The notes under the pieces were generated by a model. It saw only the letters and a program-made list of their open reading frames with translations. It did not search any database and had not been told where the DNA came from. A program made the translations under genes and the position numbers. From Calcarisporiella thermophila CBS 279.70 (taxonomy: Eukaryota > Calcarisporiellomycota), in contig NW_027192193.1 in the NCBI RefSeq assembly GCF_041956535.1, forward strand, positions 1,293,192 to 1,357,191: 64,000 nucleotides of DNA, in the 5' to 3' direction. Of this stretch, positions 33,608-43,663 are shown one piece after another; the first letter of the stretch is position 1; every line of letters starts with the position of its first letter.

Positions 33608-35123
33608 ATGTCACTTGCAGTAGGAAACACCCCGCTAATTGCGCTCAATTTCGAAACAGAAAGTTCCATCGAAATTCTCGCTAAACTTGAATACCAAAAT
33701 CCGAGCGGCAGCATCAAAGATCGCATTGCACGATGGGTATTAAATGGTAGATTAAACATTTAATCATCACTCTCTATCTTATCTAATCTGGATATATATA
33801 CTATTGATTGGTCTAGATCTTCATGCTAAAGGAAAACTCTCCCCTGATGCTACGTACATCATATCAACTAATGGAAATTTCGGCATCAGTGTTACTCTTC
33901 AACTTTCCCGACTTCTTCGCCCTGCGAATAAACACAAGGTGATTTGCGTTGTCCCCGAGCGCACAAGCACCGATGCAGTTCGCATTCTGAAAACGCTTGG
34001 GGTTGAGATAGTACGTACTCCCAATGAAGCTCGACCAGATGCTAATGAGGGAAGTGCCGCAGTCGCCTATCGACTTGCCCAGCAATTCAGAAATGTCGTA
34101 GTCTTGGATGAGAATAAATGTTGTGGCTTTGTGGAAGCATATAAGCAACTTGCCGACGAGATATACGAGCAATGCGATGGGAAGCTTGACAAATTGTATG
34201 TTGGCGTGAGCACTGGTGGAACAATATCGGGCCTAGCTACCCTCCTTAAGGAAAAAATCCCAGATTTGCAGGTCGTTGGTGTCGAACCTGCTGGATCCAA
34301 GATTGGTGAGAACGGCGGCTCCAGTTCCCAGCAACAATTCCACGGAGGTGCCCCAATATCTAACTGGAAGGTCGAGGACATCGGGTCGCTTTTCGAACCC
34401 CCTTGTCTGCGACGAGAGGTGGTGGACACATGGGTCAAGGTCTCTGACAAAGACGCTTATTCTATGGCTCGAAGACTTATCCGAGAGGAGGGACTCCTTG
34501 CTGGCCCTTCTTCTGGTGCTGTTGTGAGCGCTGCTCTCAACTCCACCCAGCAATCTGCGTCTCGCGTTGTCGTGGTTTTTAACGATAGCGCAAGAAATTA
34601 TACCGGAACGCTGCTCTCTGATGAATGGATGCTTTCTGAAGACTTAATGGCGGAGTCAATGGCCCGCACGATTGCCTATCTTGAAAGTGAAAGGTATCGT
34701 GCTGCGAGTGTCGAGGATCTCCAGCTCCCTCCTGCGGTCACAGTTTCTCCTACCTCAACCCTGGCACACGCGCATGACACCATGATGGAAAGAGAGTTCT
34801 CGCAGCTGCCGGTGCTCGACGCCGATCGCAAACTTGTTGGCTACATATCGCTCGATACCATTGCAACACATTTGAGCGATGGGAGCGCCAGTCCCACTGA
34901 CGAAGTCTCGAAATGGATGATTTCGTTCCACAAGCGAGGGCGTGGAGGACAAAAACGGGAATATACGGTCATCACTCCTGATACGCCTCTATCGCAACTT
35001 GCCAAATTCCTGGAGCATCATTCATTTGCGGTGGTGACCGATTCCTACGATGTAAGATGGTGTCTGGGGATAGTAACCAAATTTGACCTGTTGACCTTTT
35101 TGAATCGGCGCGGAGGAATGTAG
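33608..35123 (+). CDS. Divergent cystathionine beta-synthase-like protein
   Basis: PLP-dependent fold-type II protein, 481 residues from two exons (33608-33746, 33817-35123), followed by two C-terminal CBS domains (about residues 345-480; VTVSPTSTLAHAHDTMMERE and YTVITPDTPLSQLAKFLEHH). There is no N-terminal heme domain, as usual in fungi. Catalytic Lys is in GSIKDRIA; the phosphate loop reads STGGTISG. Several substrate-contact motifs deviate from the family: TSGNTG is TNGNFG, the QYxNxxNxxAHYxxTAxEI block is ENKCCGFVEAYKQLADEI, GIGYDFIP is DIGSLFEPP, and GGSAGS is GPSSGA. The VFNDSARNYTGTLLSDEWM end of the catalytic core is intact. It may be the ordinary transsulfuration enzyme Cys4 evolving fast, or a paralogue with another amino-acid substrate; I favour the latter. 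Confidence 0.85.
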
Positions 35124-35553
35124 AACTAGAGGTTCTTGGGGGCTCATGTGAATACAAAAATTATAATAAAATGGAACAAGCATATATATATATTTTTCAA
35201 ACTGAGGAAACTTGAAGAGCATAAATGATTGAATTAGAAAGAGAAAAAGTGAATAGGAATATAAAGCCTATCCTTTTCATGAAATATATGTAATATATGT
35301 AAGAAGAAAAGGGGGAAGAGAAATAAAACACATCAAAGTAATGGGTAAAAGTCCGACTGTACAGATATAGATTATATATTCAGCACTTTAAAATGGTAAA
35401 GAGTCGTTGGCTTTAGGAAAATAATAAAAAAGGGGGAAAATACAGGCAGCTATAATAAAACAATGATAGAAAAATGAAAGCAAAAGCAAAATGAATGAGA
35501 AGATTATTATAGTTCCAGAGTGATTGATAGGCTAAATTTTTGGATACTATTTA
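35124..35553. other. A-rich convergent intergenic region
   Basis: 3' flanks of the CBS-like gene (+) and the KASH-like gene (-). Very A-rich with TATATATATATA at about 35180. Nothing else seen. Confidence 0.6.
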
Positions 35554-38099
35554 TCAGGTAGGTAGGTGTGAGATATCTCCCGCATTGAACAATAATGTTT
35601 CCAGCCAGTAGAGCACCACATTTGCTGCACGCCGGTCGGGTCCACCATCGTAAGCAAATGCGCCATACGCGCCCCCCGGCATTCCCGAATGGCCACCATT
35701 CGCATCTATCAAGTAAGCAGAGGTGACCACCCCGCAGAGATAAGCTGCGAGCCCATAGAGGGCAAAGAGCGTCGTGTTGCTCACAAGTTCCTGGCGCATA
35801 CGAATAAAGAGTGGGGGCGCACGAAGTTTTGCGGGTGTCGACAAGATTTGTTGTCGGAGGGTAGGATTGTTTTTCTGGTCAGGGGTCTGTAGGGTGAAGA
35901 GAATTGAGATGGAAAATTTAGCATTTTCGTTAAAAACCAAAGTAGGCTACGAATATACATTAGCACTGGCAGTTATCCTTCCCCTTCGTAGGCGCAAACT
36001 TTGTATGCCCTTCTTGACCAGCTCAACACTGCCACCCATGGTGGAAAGGCGTCTTCTAGACTCTTTGCCCTGTGTCTCAACCAAACCCTGCAAGAGTGCT
36101 GCTTGAAGATCTAATTCTCTCGCCAACATTTGATATTGAGCATCAAAAGCCGCTCGACTTCTGCTAGATTGCACAGAAACATCGCGATGAGAAGAGCCTG
36201 GCTCACTCATGATGGTGACCTCTCCTGCATCTCCATCAGTGAGATTTCTGCGGGCCAAATTGGAAATATCGCTACTATCATCACACTGAACCCCTATATC
36301 GACGGTCTCCTTTGGTATCGGCCCACCTTTCGCATGTATTTCACGTTGCAGGCGCTGGATTTCGTCGTGGAGGGAACGTCTCTCGGCTTGTGCGTGGGTT
36401 CGGAGGTCCGCGAAGTGAGCATTTACTATTTTATCCATTGGTTAGTTGTGGTACTAACATGCAAACAAAGTGTACATACAGATATCGCTATTTTCTTTCG
36501 CGATCGGCACCGAGTTATCTCTTGTTGTTTCTATCTCATGTATCTCTTGATCCTAATATAATAAAAAATATTATATCCATTGGTATAATAAAAATCCAGA
36601 AAGTTTATGAAAATACCTGTGGGGGAACTATAGTTTCCATATCATTGATATCTGGAACCCCGATGTTAGCTTCATCCGCAAGAGTTTTCACTGTATTTCC
36701 TTGCATTCCTCTGCCACTAACAGTGAGCTCTTTAAGATCCATCTGTAACTGGTCGATCATATGACGCAATCGACTATTTTCTTCCTTCTGCTGTTGTAAC
36801 TCTTTGTCATATTCCTCGAGCGCTTGAACTTCATTTTCCATCGCATATAGCTCCTGCTCCATCTTTTGCTTTTCAGCGGTCCAGCGTTTCTGCTCCGACG
36901 CGAATCCGGCAATGGCAGATTCAGCATTATTCAGCTCTTCTTCTTTCTGGCGGAGAATGTCTTGTAGTTTTTCAGCCTCATCTAATTTATTTTATATAAA
37001 AACATTTAATAAAATTAGATTTCAAAATATAAGATAAACCCATACCGCATTTCTCTTCATATAGAGCTTTTAGCTGAAAATAATTTTCTCTTTGAGACTC
37101 GATTTGATCTTGTAGTGATGATATATCATTTTCCAACTAAAAAAGGTAGAAATTTAGAAAGGTGGAGCAAGTATACATAAAATATTATTATTAAGTTATT
37201 TACCGCTGAAATTTCCTGAGTGTTGACTTTTTCTTTACTCTTAAACTCTTTTACTTCTCGTTTTTTTGCCGCTAGCTCCGCCTTGAGTTCATCGCGCTTC
37301 CGCTCTAATTTACCGATCTTTTCCTCGTGGTGTCTCACGACTATAGCCATCCTGCGCTCCTTTTCTTTAGCGAGACGTACCATATCCGAACGAATACGAT
37401 TCATCTCTACAAGATGGTCGGTCGCATCATCTTCCAAGCCTTCTTTTTTATCACCGAAGATCTCAAAACTTGCTCCAATCCCTTCAAAACTTAGATCCTG
37501 CACGTTGGGATCTGCAGTTGTCATTTCCGGTCGGTAAGAAGGGGAAGTAGGGTGGATTTCAAGTGAATGATTAGGCGATCGTGGGGAGGAAGGAAAATAA
37601 TTATCGTTGTCACTCTTAACAACAAAACAGCATTAGTATAGCTATTTTCAAATAAGCTAGTACATAAGCACTTGCAAGTTACCTGCATTGATGTATTTGC
37701 AATGTTTTCCTCCCAGCTCTCATCATAGTGATTTGAAGGTTTTGATGGTCTCCGTGTCCGAGCACCGGTATGGATAATAGGAGCTGTCCTTTTTCTCTCA
37801 GAGAATATCGATTCTTGTGGCAAATCTTGGTTGATAGGAGCAGATGCCGCAGGAGAGGCGGAGGATACTTCGTGTAAACTAACAATCACTTGTACAAGAT
37901 CATCCACAGTTACTTCGAGCTCTGGATTCATTGTAGCGAAAGAATGAATAATGTCTTTGAGATCGTCGGTGAATATAATGACATTCTGCTTTAGTTCATA
38001 TCGCTCCACAAGCGGCAAAAAGTCGCGCATCACGATACGACCACGCCGTTGTGTGTCGAATTCGTTGAATATTGTGTGTATTTGCTCGCGTATTGTCAT
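35554..38099 (-). CDS. EF-hand/coiled-coil protein with C-terminal membrane anchor (KASH-like)
   Basis: Start at 38099 (MTIREQIHTIFNEFD). The first about 75 residues look like a degenerate EF-hand pair (FDTQRRGRIVMRDFLPLVE). Then comes a Ser-rich linker and some 350 residues of coiled coil over five exons (ERKRDELKAELAAKKREVKE, LENDISSLQDQIESQR, MEQELYAMENEVQALEEY, RTHAQAERRSLHDEIQRLQR). Near the C-terminus one hydrophobic span (LFALYGLAAYLCGVVTSAYL) is followed by about 45 residues ending HLPT. Splicing that fits: NAN joined to TPDQKNN at about 35955 to 35890. The order EF-hand, coiled coil, single terminal TM, short tail ending in Pro-Thr is that of KASH5-type LINC proteins and, more loosely, fission yeast Kms proteins. 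Nuclear-envelope linkage to microtubule motors is inference. Confidence 0.7.
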
Positions 38100-38573
38100 C
38101 AGTTTAAATCTACGCGTTATGGAGGAAGAAGAGTGAGCAATGAAAAGAGCTGGAGCATAATAGCAAAATAAATTTATATTAACGCGTTCTACCTTTTTCA
38201 CTTTCTATAATTAAAACAATTGAGGAAATAAAAATAAAAACTATTTCTCCCTCCTCTTCCAGTAGGATAGTGCTCCAGCTAGGAACAGTAACAATTAAAG
38301 ATGAATCGTGTTATTAAAAGCGGGAGAGGGATGATGGAATCGCTGTTTTTGTGTGTGTATTATTGTTGGGGGATTTGATTAAGTTTAGGCGAAGGAACAC
38401 GTTCCTCGTGACGTTCATTTGGGGTCGTTGCATCACCACCCCATTTTCACTTAAAACAACTAAAATTACTACCAGCAGAATTGCTCTATATTGTTTGACT
38501 CTAATAGTCTACAGTACCATCTAGATACTGGTTTGATTCCCTGTTGTGTTTATTATACACCAATTCGTCTCTT
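38100..38573. other. Intergenic between two minus-strand genes
   Basis: Promoter of the KASH-like gene and 3' flank of cyclophilin. Apart from the ACGCGT box nothing was recognised. Confidence 0.5.
38182..38187. promoter_or_regulatory. MluI cell-cycle box (ACGCGT) before KASH-like gene
   Basis: Perfect ACGCGT 83-88 bases upstream of the minus-strand start at 38099. In fungi this element is bound by MBF and drives G1/S transcription. Single copy, so a role is tentative. Confidence 0.4.
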
Positions 38574-39439
38574 CTAATTATCCTTCAACTCTCCACACTC
38601 AACAATTTCCACTTTGGCAGTGGGGCGTCCTTGAGGCGTGCCAACTTGCTCAATTTTCTTCAACACGTCTTGGCCCTCTGAGAGCTGTCCGAAGACGACA
38701 TGATTTCCGTCCAGCCAAGGGGTCTCTTTGAACGTGATGAAAAACTGGCATAAAAAAAACAAAAATATAACGTTCAGAGCTACGTATTAAATCAAATTTT
38801 CATTTAAACAATAGAAAAAGGATACATACCTGACTACCATTTGTGTTCTGTGCGAGGAAAATATAATGGTTAGAATCGCATTAATAGCCACATTTAGATT
38901 CCTAGTATACCAAATTACCTTTCCAGCATTTGCCATAGAGAGAACGCCTACGCCGTTATGCTTGAATTTGAAATTTTCACTAGAAGGGGATATTTCTATC
39001 AGTTTTAAAGAAGTTGCCCCGAGTATTAATTGCTCTTACTCTTCAAACTTTGCACCATAGATACTTTCACCCCCAATTCCACTTGCATGGGTGAAATCTA
39101 ATAGTAAACATAATTAGTCACTTGCCTTGCCTATTAAATGTATTGTGGCTATTCTAACCTCCTCCCTGAGCCATGAACCCTGGGATGATCCGATGAAAAA
39201 TGCTATTTTTGAAGTGAAGTGGCTTCCCTGACAATCCAACACCCTAACGTTAAATACACTACGCGTGAAATCTTTGTTTTTTTTACATACTCAAATAAAT
39301 GCATTACCTTCTCTCCAGTGCACAGCGCTCTGAAGTTCTCGCTGGTCTTTGGAGTCTCATTAAAGAGCTTGAACACCATACGGCCGGCATTCTTGCCGCT
39401 AATGGCAACGTCAAAGAAAACTTTACGAGCAGCCGCCAT
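38574..39439 (-). CDS. CPR1: Cyclophilin A, peptidyl-prolyl cis-trans isomerase
   Basis: Cytosolic or nuclear prolyl isomerase and cyclosporin A receptor. Several short exons. Exon 1 (39439-39309) reads [20 protein letters not shown] and continues to [10 protein letters not shown]. Then come [19 protein letters not shown] (catalytic Arg), [34 protein letters not shown] and [20 protein letters not shown]. The last has the Trp that contacts cyclosporin, then [10 protein letters not shown]. It ends GELKDN with stop at 38574. Total about 165 residues, the normal single-domain length, with no targeting signal. Alignment along the full length makes this secure. Confidence 0.95.
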
Positions 39440-39677
39440 TCTTTAGATAATAATTGAAATGTATGTATACCCAGGGTAAAGCTGTTCATTATTTTGCTTG
39501 CCTCGGTGCTGCGCCACATATTGTATACTACTTTATTTTGTGGTTTCACCTTGGGAAAAAATATTCATGATGAAGATGGAGAAATAATGATTCTTTTCAC
39601 AAATAAGAGGGTTTATATTTGTCTTTATAAGGAAGAGACATAGTGGAGGTTCAATAAAAAAGTGAAAGAAAAAAAAT

Positions 39678-40624
39678 TTACGCCTCAGTCTTGGCCTCAG
39701 CAGGAGCAACGTTGAGAGCACGCTTCTCAGCAATACGCTTGGCGCGACGCTCACGTGCGGCCTTTGTCCTTGCACGAACAGCCTCAGCTTGCTCACTAGA
39801 GTAGCGAAGTAAAATGAAAAAAAAAACAGTAAGGAACAAGCCATGAAAGAGTGGTAAGCTAACAACTGATACGTACGCAATAGCACGGGCACGGTTCTTC
39901 TCAGCCTTAGCCTTGTGGATGTACTCCATCAACACACGTTTGTTCTTGAACACGTTACCCTTGGACTTCATGTAGAGCTGGTGGTACCTGTAATTGTAAG
40001 AAAGAGCATATTAGCCGGAATATGATAAGTATAAACAAATGAGGGTATAGCTTACAAGTGCTTATCGATCTTGCCAGACTCACGGTATTTACGGAGCAGA
40101 CGACGCAAAACACGCTGACGACGCATCCAGAGAACCTGGGTAGGCATACGTGCGTCGGCAGTACCCTTACGCTTACCGTAGCCAGTGTGGCGACCCTTGC
40201 GCTTGGCAGCGTGTGTCTCGCGCACACGGGAGCGGGAGTGCATAACTTGGGGCTTGCGAATGATAAGACCATCCTTGACGAGCTTGCGAATGTTCTGGCC
40301 TATTGATGGTTAATGCAGGGTAAATGTACATATTTTGCTTTGAAAATAAAAAATGCAGTGATACATACGGGAGTTGGCATTGGCGATCTCAGTGGCCTCG
40401 TTGGGATCGAGCCAAACCTTCCGTTTGCCACACTTGAGCACAGAGGCGGCCAGGCGCTTTTGCGTCGTCAGATTCACCCTGGAATGAAGAAGGCATCAGT
40501 AAACAAAACTAATCATCAGATTACAATCGCCCATCTGATTGTATCCGCAGCGCTTGCGAAAAAGGCACATATGTGGCAAGGAGAACGGCAGCGGAAAGTG
40601 TGCTCGTATTTGAAAGACTTACAT
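39678..40624 (-). CDS. RPL19: 60S ribosomal protein L19 (eL19), start codon split by an intron
   Basis: Structural protein of the large cytosolic ribosomal subunit. The first exon contributes only AT (40624-40623). An intron from 40622 to 40479 follows, and exon 2 begins at 40478 with G, giving [21 protein letters not shown]. Further exons encode [55 protein letters not shown] and [20 protein letters not shown], then the last two carry [20 protein letters not shown] and the Ala/Arg-rich C-terminus ending AEAKTEA. No ATG exists in frame at the start of exon 2, so the split initiator is required. Length is about 190 residues, normal for fungi. High expression is expected. Confidence 0.95.
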
Positions 40625-41269
40625 TGTTGATTAGTCTCTAAATCCTCCAAATAACACTAGGGGGGTTCAACCGAGACGCGGGGGGAAGAAGGAAACAAAA
40701 AATTTTTCGAATTGTTTGTGGTTTTAATGTCATGCTTTCGTCACTTAGAAATTCATAAACCTACAGATTTCAGATACTTCAGAAGTCACAAAAAACTGTT
40801 GAGAAGACCGGACTCGTACTCCACGACTTTTTTTCCACCTGCGAACATACTGAACCAAGTCGCAAACACGCGTTTTTGTTTGAAAAAAACCTCTTTGTCT
40901 CCGGTCGTTTTCACCTCCTTCACCTCTATTCTGCCCTGTTCCTCGACTCATCTCTAAGTCGCCACAATTGGAACTCTTCTACTTCGTCTCCGCTGCTTGC
41001 GCCCTTTTTTCTCGAATGAACTTGGCCGAAGAAAAGAGGGAATCCTCAAACCTCCCCGTTCTCTCCTAGTTTTTCGTTCTGGGCCCCATATCCTCCTGTT
41101 TGCTAACAAGAACACTCTTATTAATCTTTCACACTCACCTCAATTTCAATTTCGAGGCGCGGAAAACTTTCCTTGGAGCAGTTTCTCCATCTCCTGCATT
41201 TCATCTCCTCCAACTTCTCCATTCGTAAACAGGCTTCTTTCCTGGTAGCTTTTTCCAATTCAGTTGCTC
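40625..41269. promoter_or_regulatory. Divergent promoter region RPL19 / PHD gene
   Basis: About 645 bases. The right half (40900-41230) is C/T-rich and is probably the 5' leader of the PHD gene. An ACGCGT lies at about 40868-40873. Frames here look non-coding. Confidence 0.4.
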
Positions 41270-43180
41270 ATGTGTAAGTTTAAATGTCATTTGTAATGTT
41301 TAATTGCAGCCAAAGCTTCATCATGTAAATCATGTGAATTGTGGGCGCGAACCTTTTTTTAGAAATCTTCTTTAATAATTCTGATATCTGCTCCTCTAGT
41401 AGCACAGCGTCGCAGTCATCGCAATTCGCAAGGTGTACGACACAATGGTCGTTCATCTGAATACCGCTCGGCTGGGGATTCTCGTGAAGATTTTCAGCAA
41501 TCAGCAGATGCTGCAATTGTAGAACCCGAAACTGTAGAGGAGGAAGACAGCGATGATGGTGGGCAGACACGTTGTGTATGTGGGGAAGCACGTGAGTGAT
41601 TGGTTGTGCTGCCATGCATTTGACTATATGCGTGAATTGACTTTTGTGAGCGTAATGTAGACCACGATGGTATAATGATTCAGTGCGAGGAATGCAAGGT
41701 ATGGCAGCACTGCATTTGCGTTGGTATCGTGTCAGAGAAAGGGATTCCCGACCTATACTACTGCGAAGTGTGTAAGCCGGAAAACCACATCATAGTCAAG
41801 GTTGGCAACACTGGGTAATGCGGCTTGCGTATATTGCAATGATGCCCTCGACTTGTTTTTCTCACCGATCTCTCTATTGTTAGCCGCAAGCGGCACACAT
41901 ATAAAGATGGCAAGCACCAGAAGTCGCCAGGAACCAAGCGCAGCTCTTTGAACGGCAAAGGCACGCCCTCTTCTAACCAGGAAACAGAAGCTCCCAAGTC
42001 CAGCACCTCTCCACCCCCTATTGGTCGCACAAGTAAGCGGAGAAAGAAATCGAGCTCCGAGGAGAATCTCAATGATAGACCCGAGAGGGATATCCTGGAC
42101 ACCAAAAAAGACGGTCTCGCTTCTGCAAAGCAAAACAAAAGAACGGCGCCAAAGTATGCCGAGTCTGACCGGCGGAAGCGCCCTCGTTCGCCTGAGTCGC
42201 CAGCACAATCGTCGGTAAACGATGCGGCTACAAACGACGACGAAACAAGGTCGGCAACCGACGCGAGTCCAAAAGAGCAGAGCGAGTTGGAGGAGAATCC
42301 TCCAACGAAACGCAAGCGCCGCACTTTGGATAGAGATAGCGTGCGATCGTACTCGGGTGCTTCGCCGGCGGACACAGAGGAACCCTACGCCCTTGAGAAG
42401 GAAGAACGGCCTTCATCAGAGTCCCATTTGAACGGAGATAAGTATCCTTTGAGGGCTACAGGAGAAGAACAGATGAATACGCGACACTCTGCAACCAAGA
42501 ATAAAAAAGGGAGCAACCATAAGCGTCCCACCAATAGCAAACGGTCGAATCCCTCGCGCACCGCCACTCCTCAACCCGATACAACCCCGCAACTTCGATC
42601 CGCCTCACCTCCTGCCAAAGTGCGATACCCGTCGGAAAAGATGTCGTTAGACGACATGAATAAACGCGCTACATTAATCCTCGGCTATCTCTCCAACCTT
42701 CGAATGGAGAGAGCAAAAGGCCAGCAGACCAAATTTCCCACCTGTCCTGGCGACATTAATGGAGCTGCGAACGAGAGAGCTAAGGAAAACGCTGAGGCTG
42801 AGAGAATGAGAACAAGACGACGGCCGGGAGACTCCAGCAATGGATCCACAACTACCCTCAACGACTCAGATTTGCAAGCGGACTCCAAGCGGCTGTCCCC
42901 TTCTGCGCACTCTTCTTCTTCGACTATGTCATCCACGAGATCCACCTCCAAACATACAAATGAGGAACAGGCTACATCCGAGGAGGAGCCGAGTATAATT
43001 GATATGCTGGATGAGTTGACGCAGCAGCTAGTAATGTTTCAAAAGCGATTTGGACACCCAAAAGAGACTGGGCACCATCACTTCACACGATTTTCTGAGA
43101 TTGCGAACGGAAACATAAATAAACTAAAGCAGACAAGACACCCTTCGCAAACTTCGAAGCCATCGAATCGCGGGCGATAA
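41270..43180 (+). CDS. PHD-finger protein, Cti6-like
   Basis: Nuclear chromatin reader; relatives such as yeast Cti6 belong to the Rpd3L histone deacetylase complex. The ATG at 41270 plus one T form exon 1, then a 126-nt intron leads to a TAGTAG tandem acceptor at 41397-41402. Exon 2 gives AQRRSHRNSQGVRHNGRSSE, then an acidic stretch, then the PHD start TRCVCGEA. Exon 3 continues HDGIMIQCEECKVWQHCICV and IPDLYYCEVC, completing C4-H-C3. The last exon (from about 41883) is long, Ser/Lys/Arg-rich and mostly disordered, with several basic clusters and a short helical segment SEKMSLDDMNKRATLILGYL near 42640. A second conserved patch, IIDMLDELTQQLVMFQKRFG, lies near 43000. Function by analogy only. 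Confidence 0.87.
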
Positions 43181-43663
43181 GAAGCACACGCAGCCATGAA
43201 TCGCAAACGGCTGAGAGATCAATGCATATACCATTATTTTATATGTCTATACGTTTATAACCCTCATATCCTTATTATTTCCAAAAAAACACCACCCCTC
43301 AAATGGTTTCCTATTTTGCTTTTCTATTTCATATATATACGTTTTACTCTTGCTTCTCTCCATAATCTTTTCGATTGTACATTTTTTTTTCTTCTTCCTC
43401 ATTTATCTAATAATAGCAAGGATTACGTGGCGTGATCCAACCGTGCACATAACCTAACCTATGGTTAGCAAATCAACGCGAAATGTTAGAAATCGCGTAA
43501 AATTTAAATTCGTTCTCGTTCGCGCTCGCGTGTTTTTTTCTTGCTCTTCATTCTCGCCCATTCTATCCTCGTCTTCTCTTCATTACAATTCCATACACGA
43601 TTCTACATTATCATTATCCCTTTCATAAAAAAGACCTAAGCAACATATATAGCCACGATAATC
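43181..43663. promoter_or_regulatory. RNR1 upstream region with MCB-like elements
   Basis: 483 bases. An ACGCGAAA at 43476-43483 and an inverted TTACGCGA at 43493-43500 lie 165-190 bases before the RNR1 ATG, preceded by TAACCTAACCTAT at 43450-43462. Inverted paired ACGCGA cores fit MBF/E2F-type binding known for RNR genes in fungi. Confidence 0.5.

Noticed and set aside
41758-42375. 205-codon minus-strand frame
   Set aside because: Antisense to the disordered Ser/Arg region of the PHD protein; no independent evidence.
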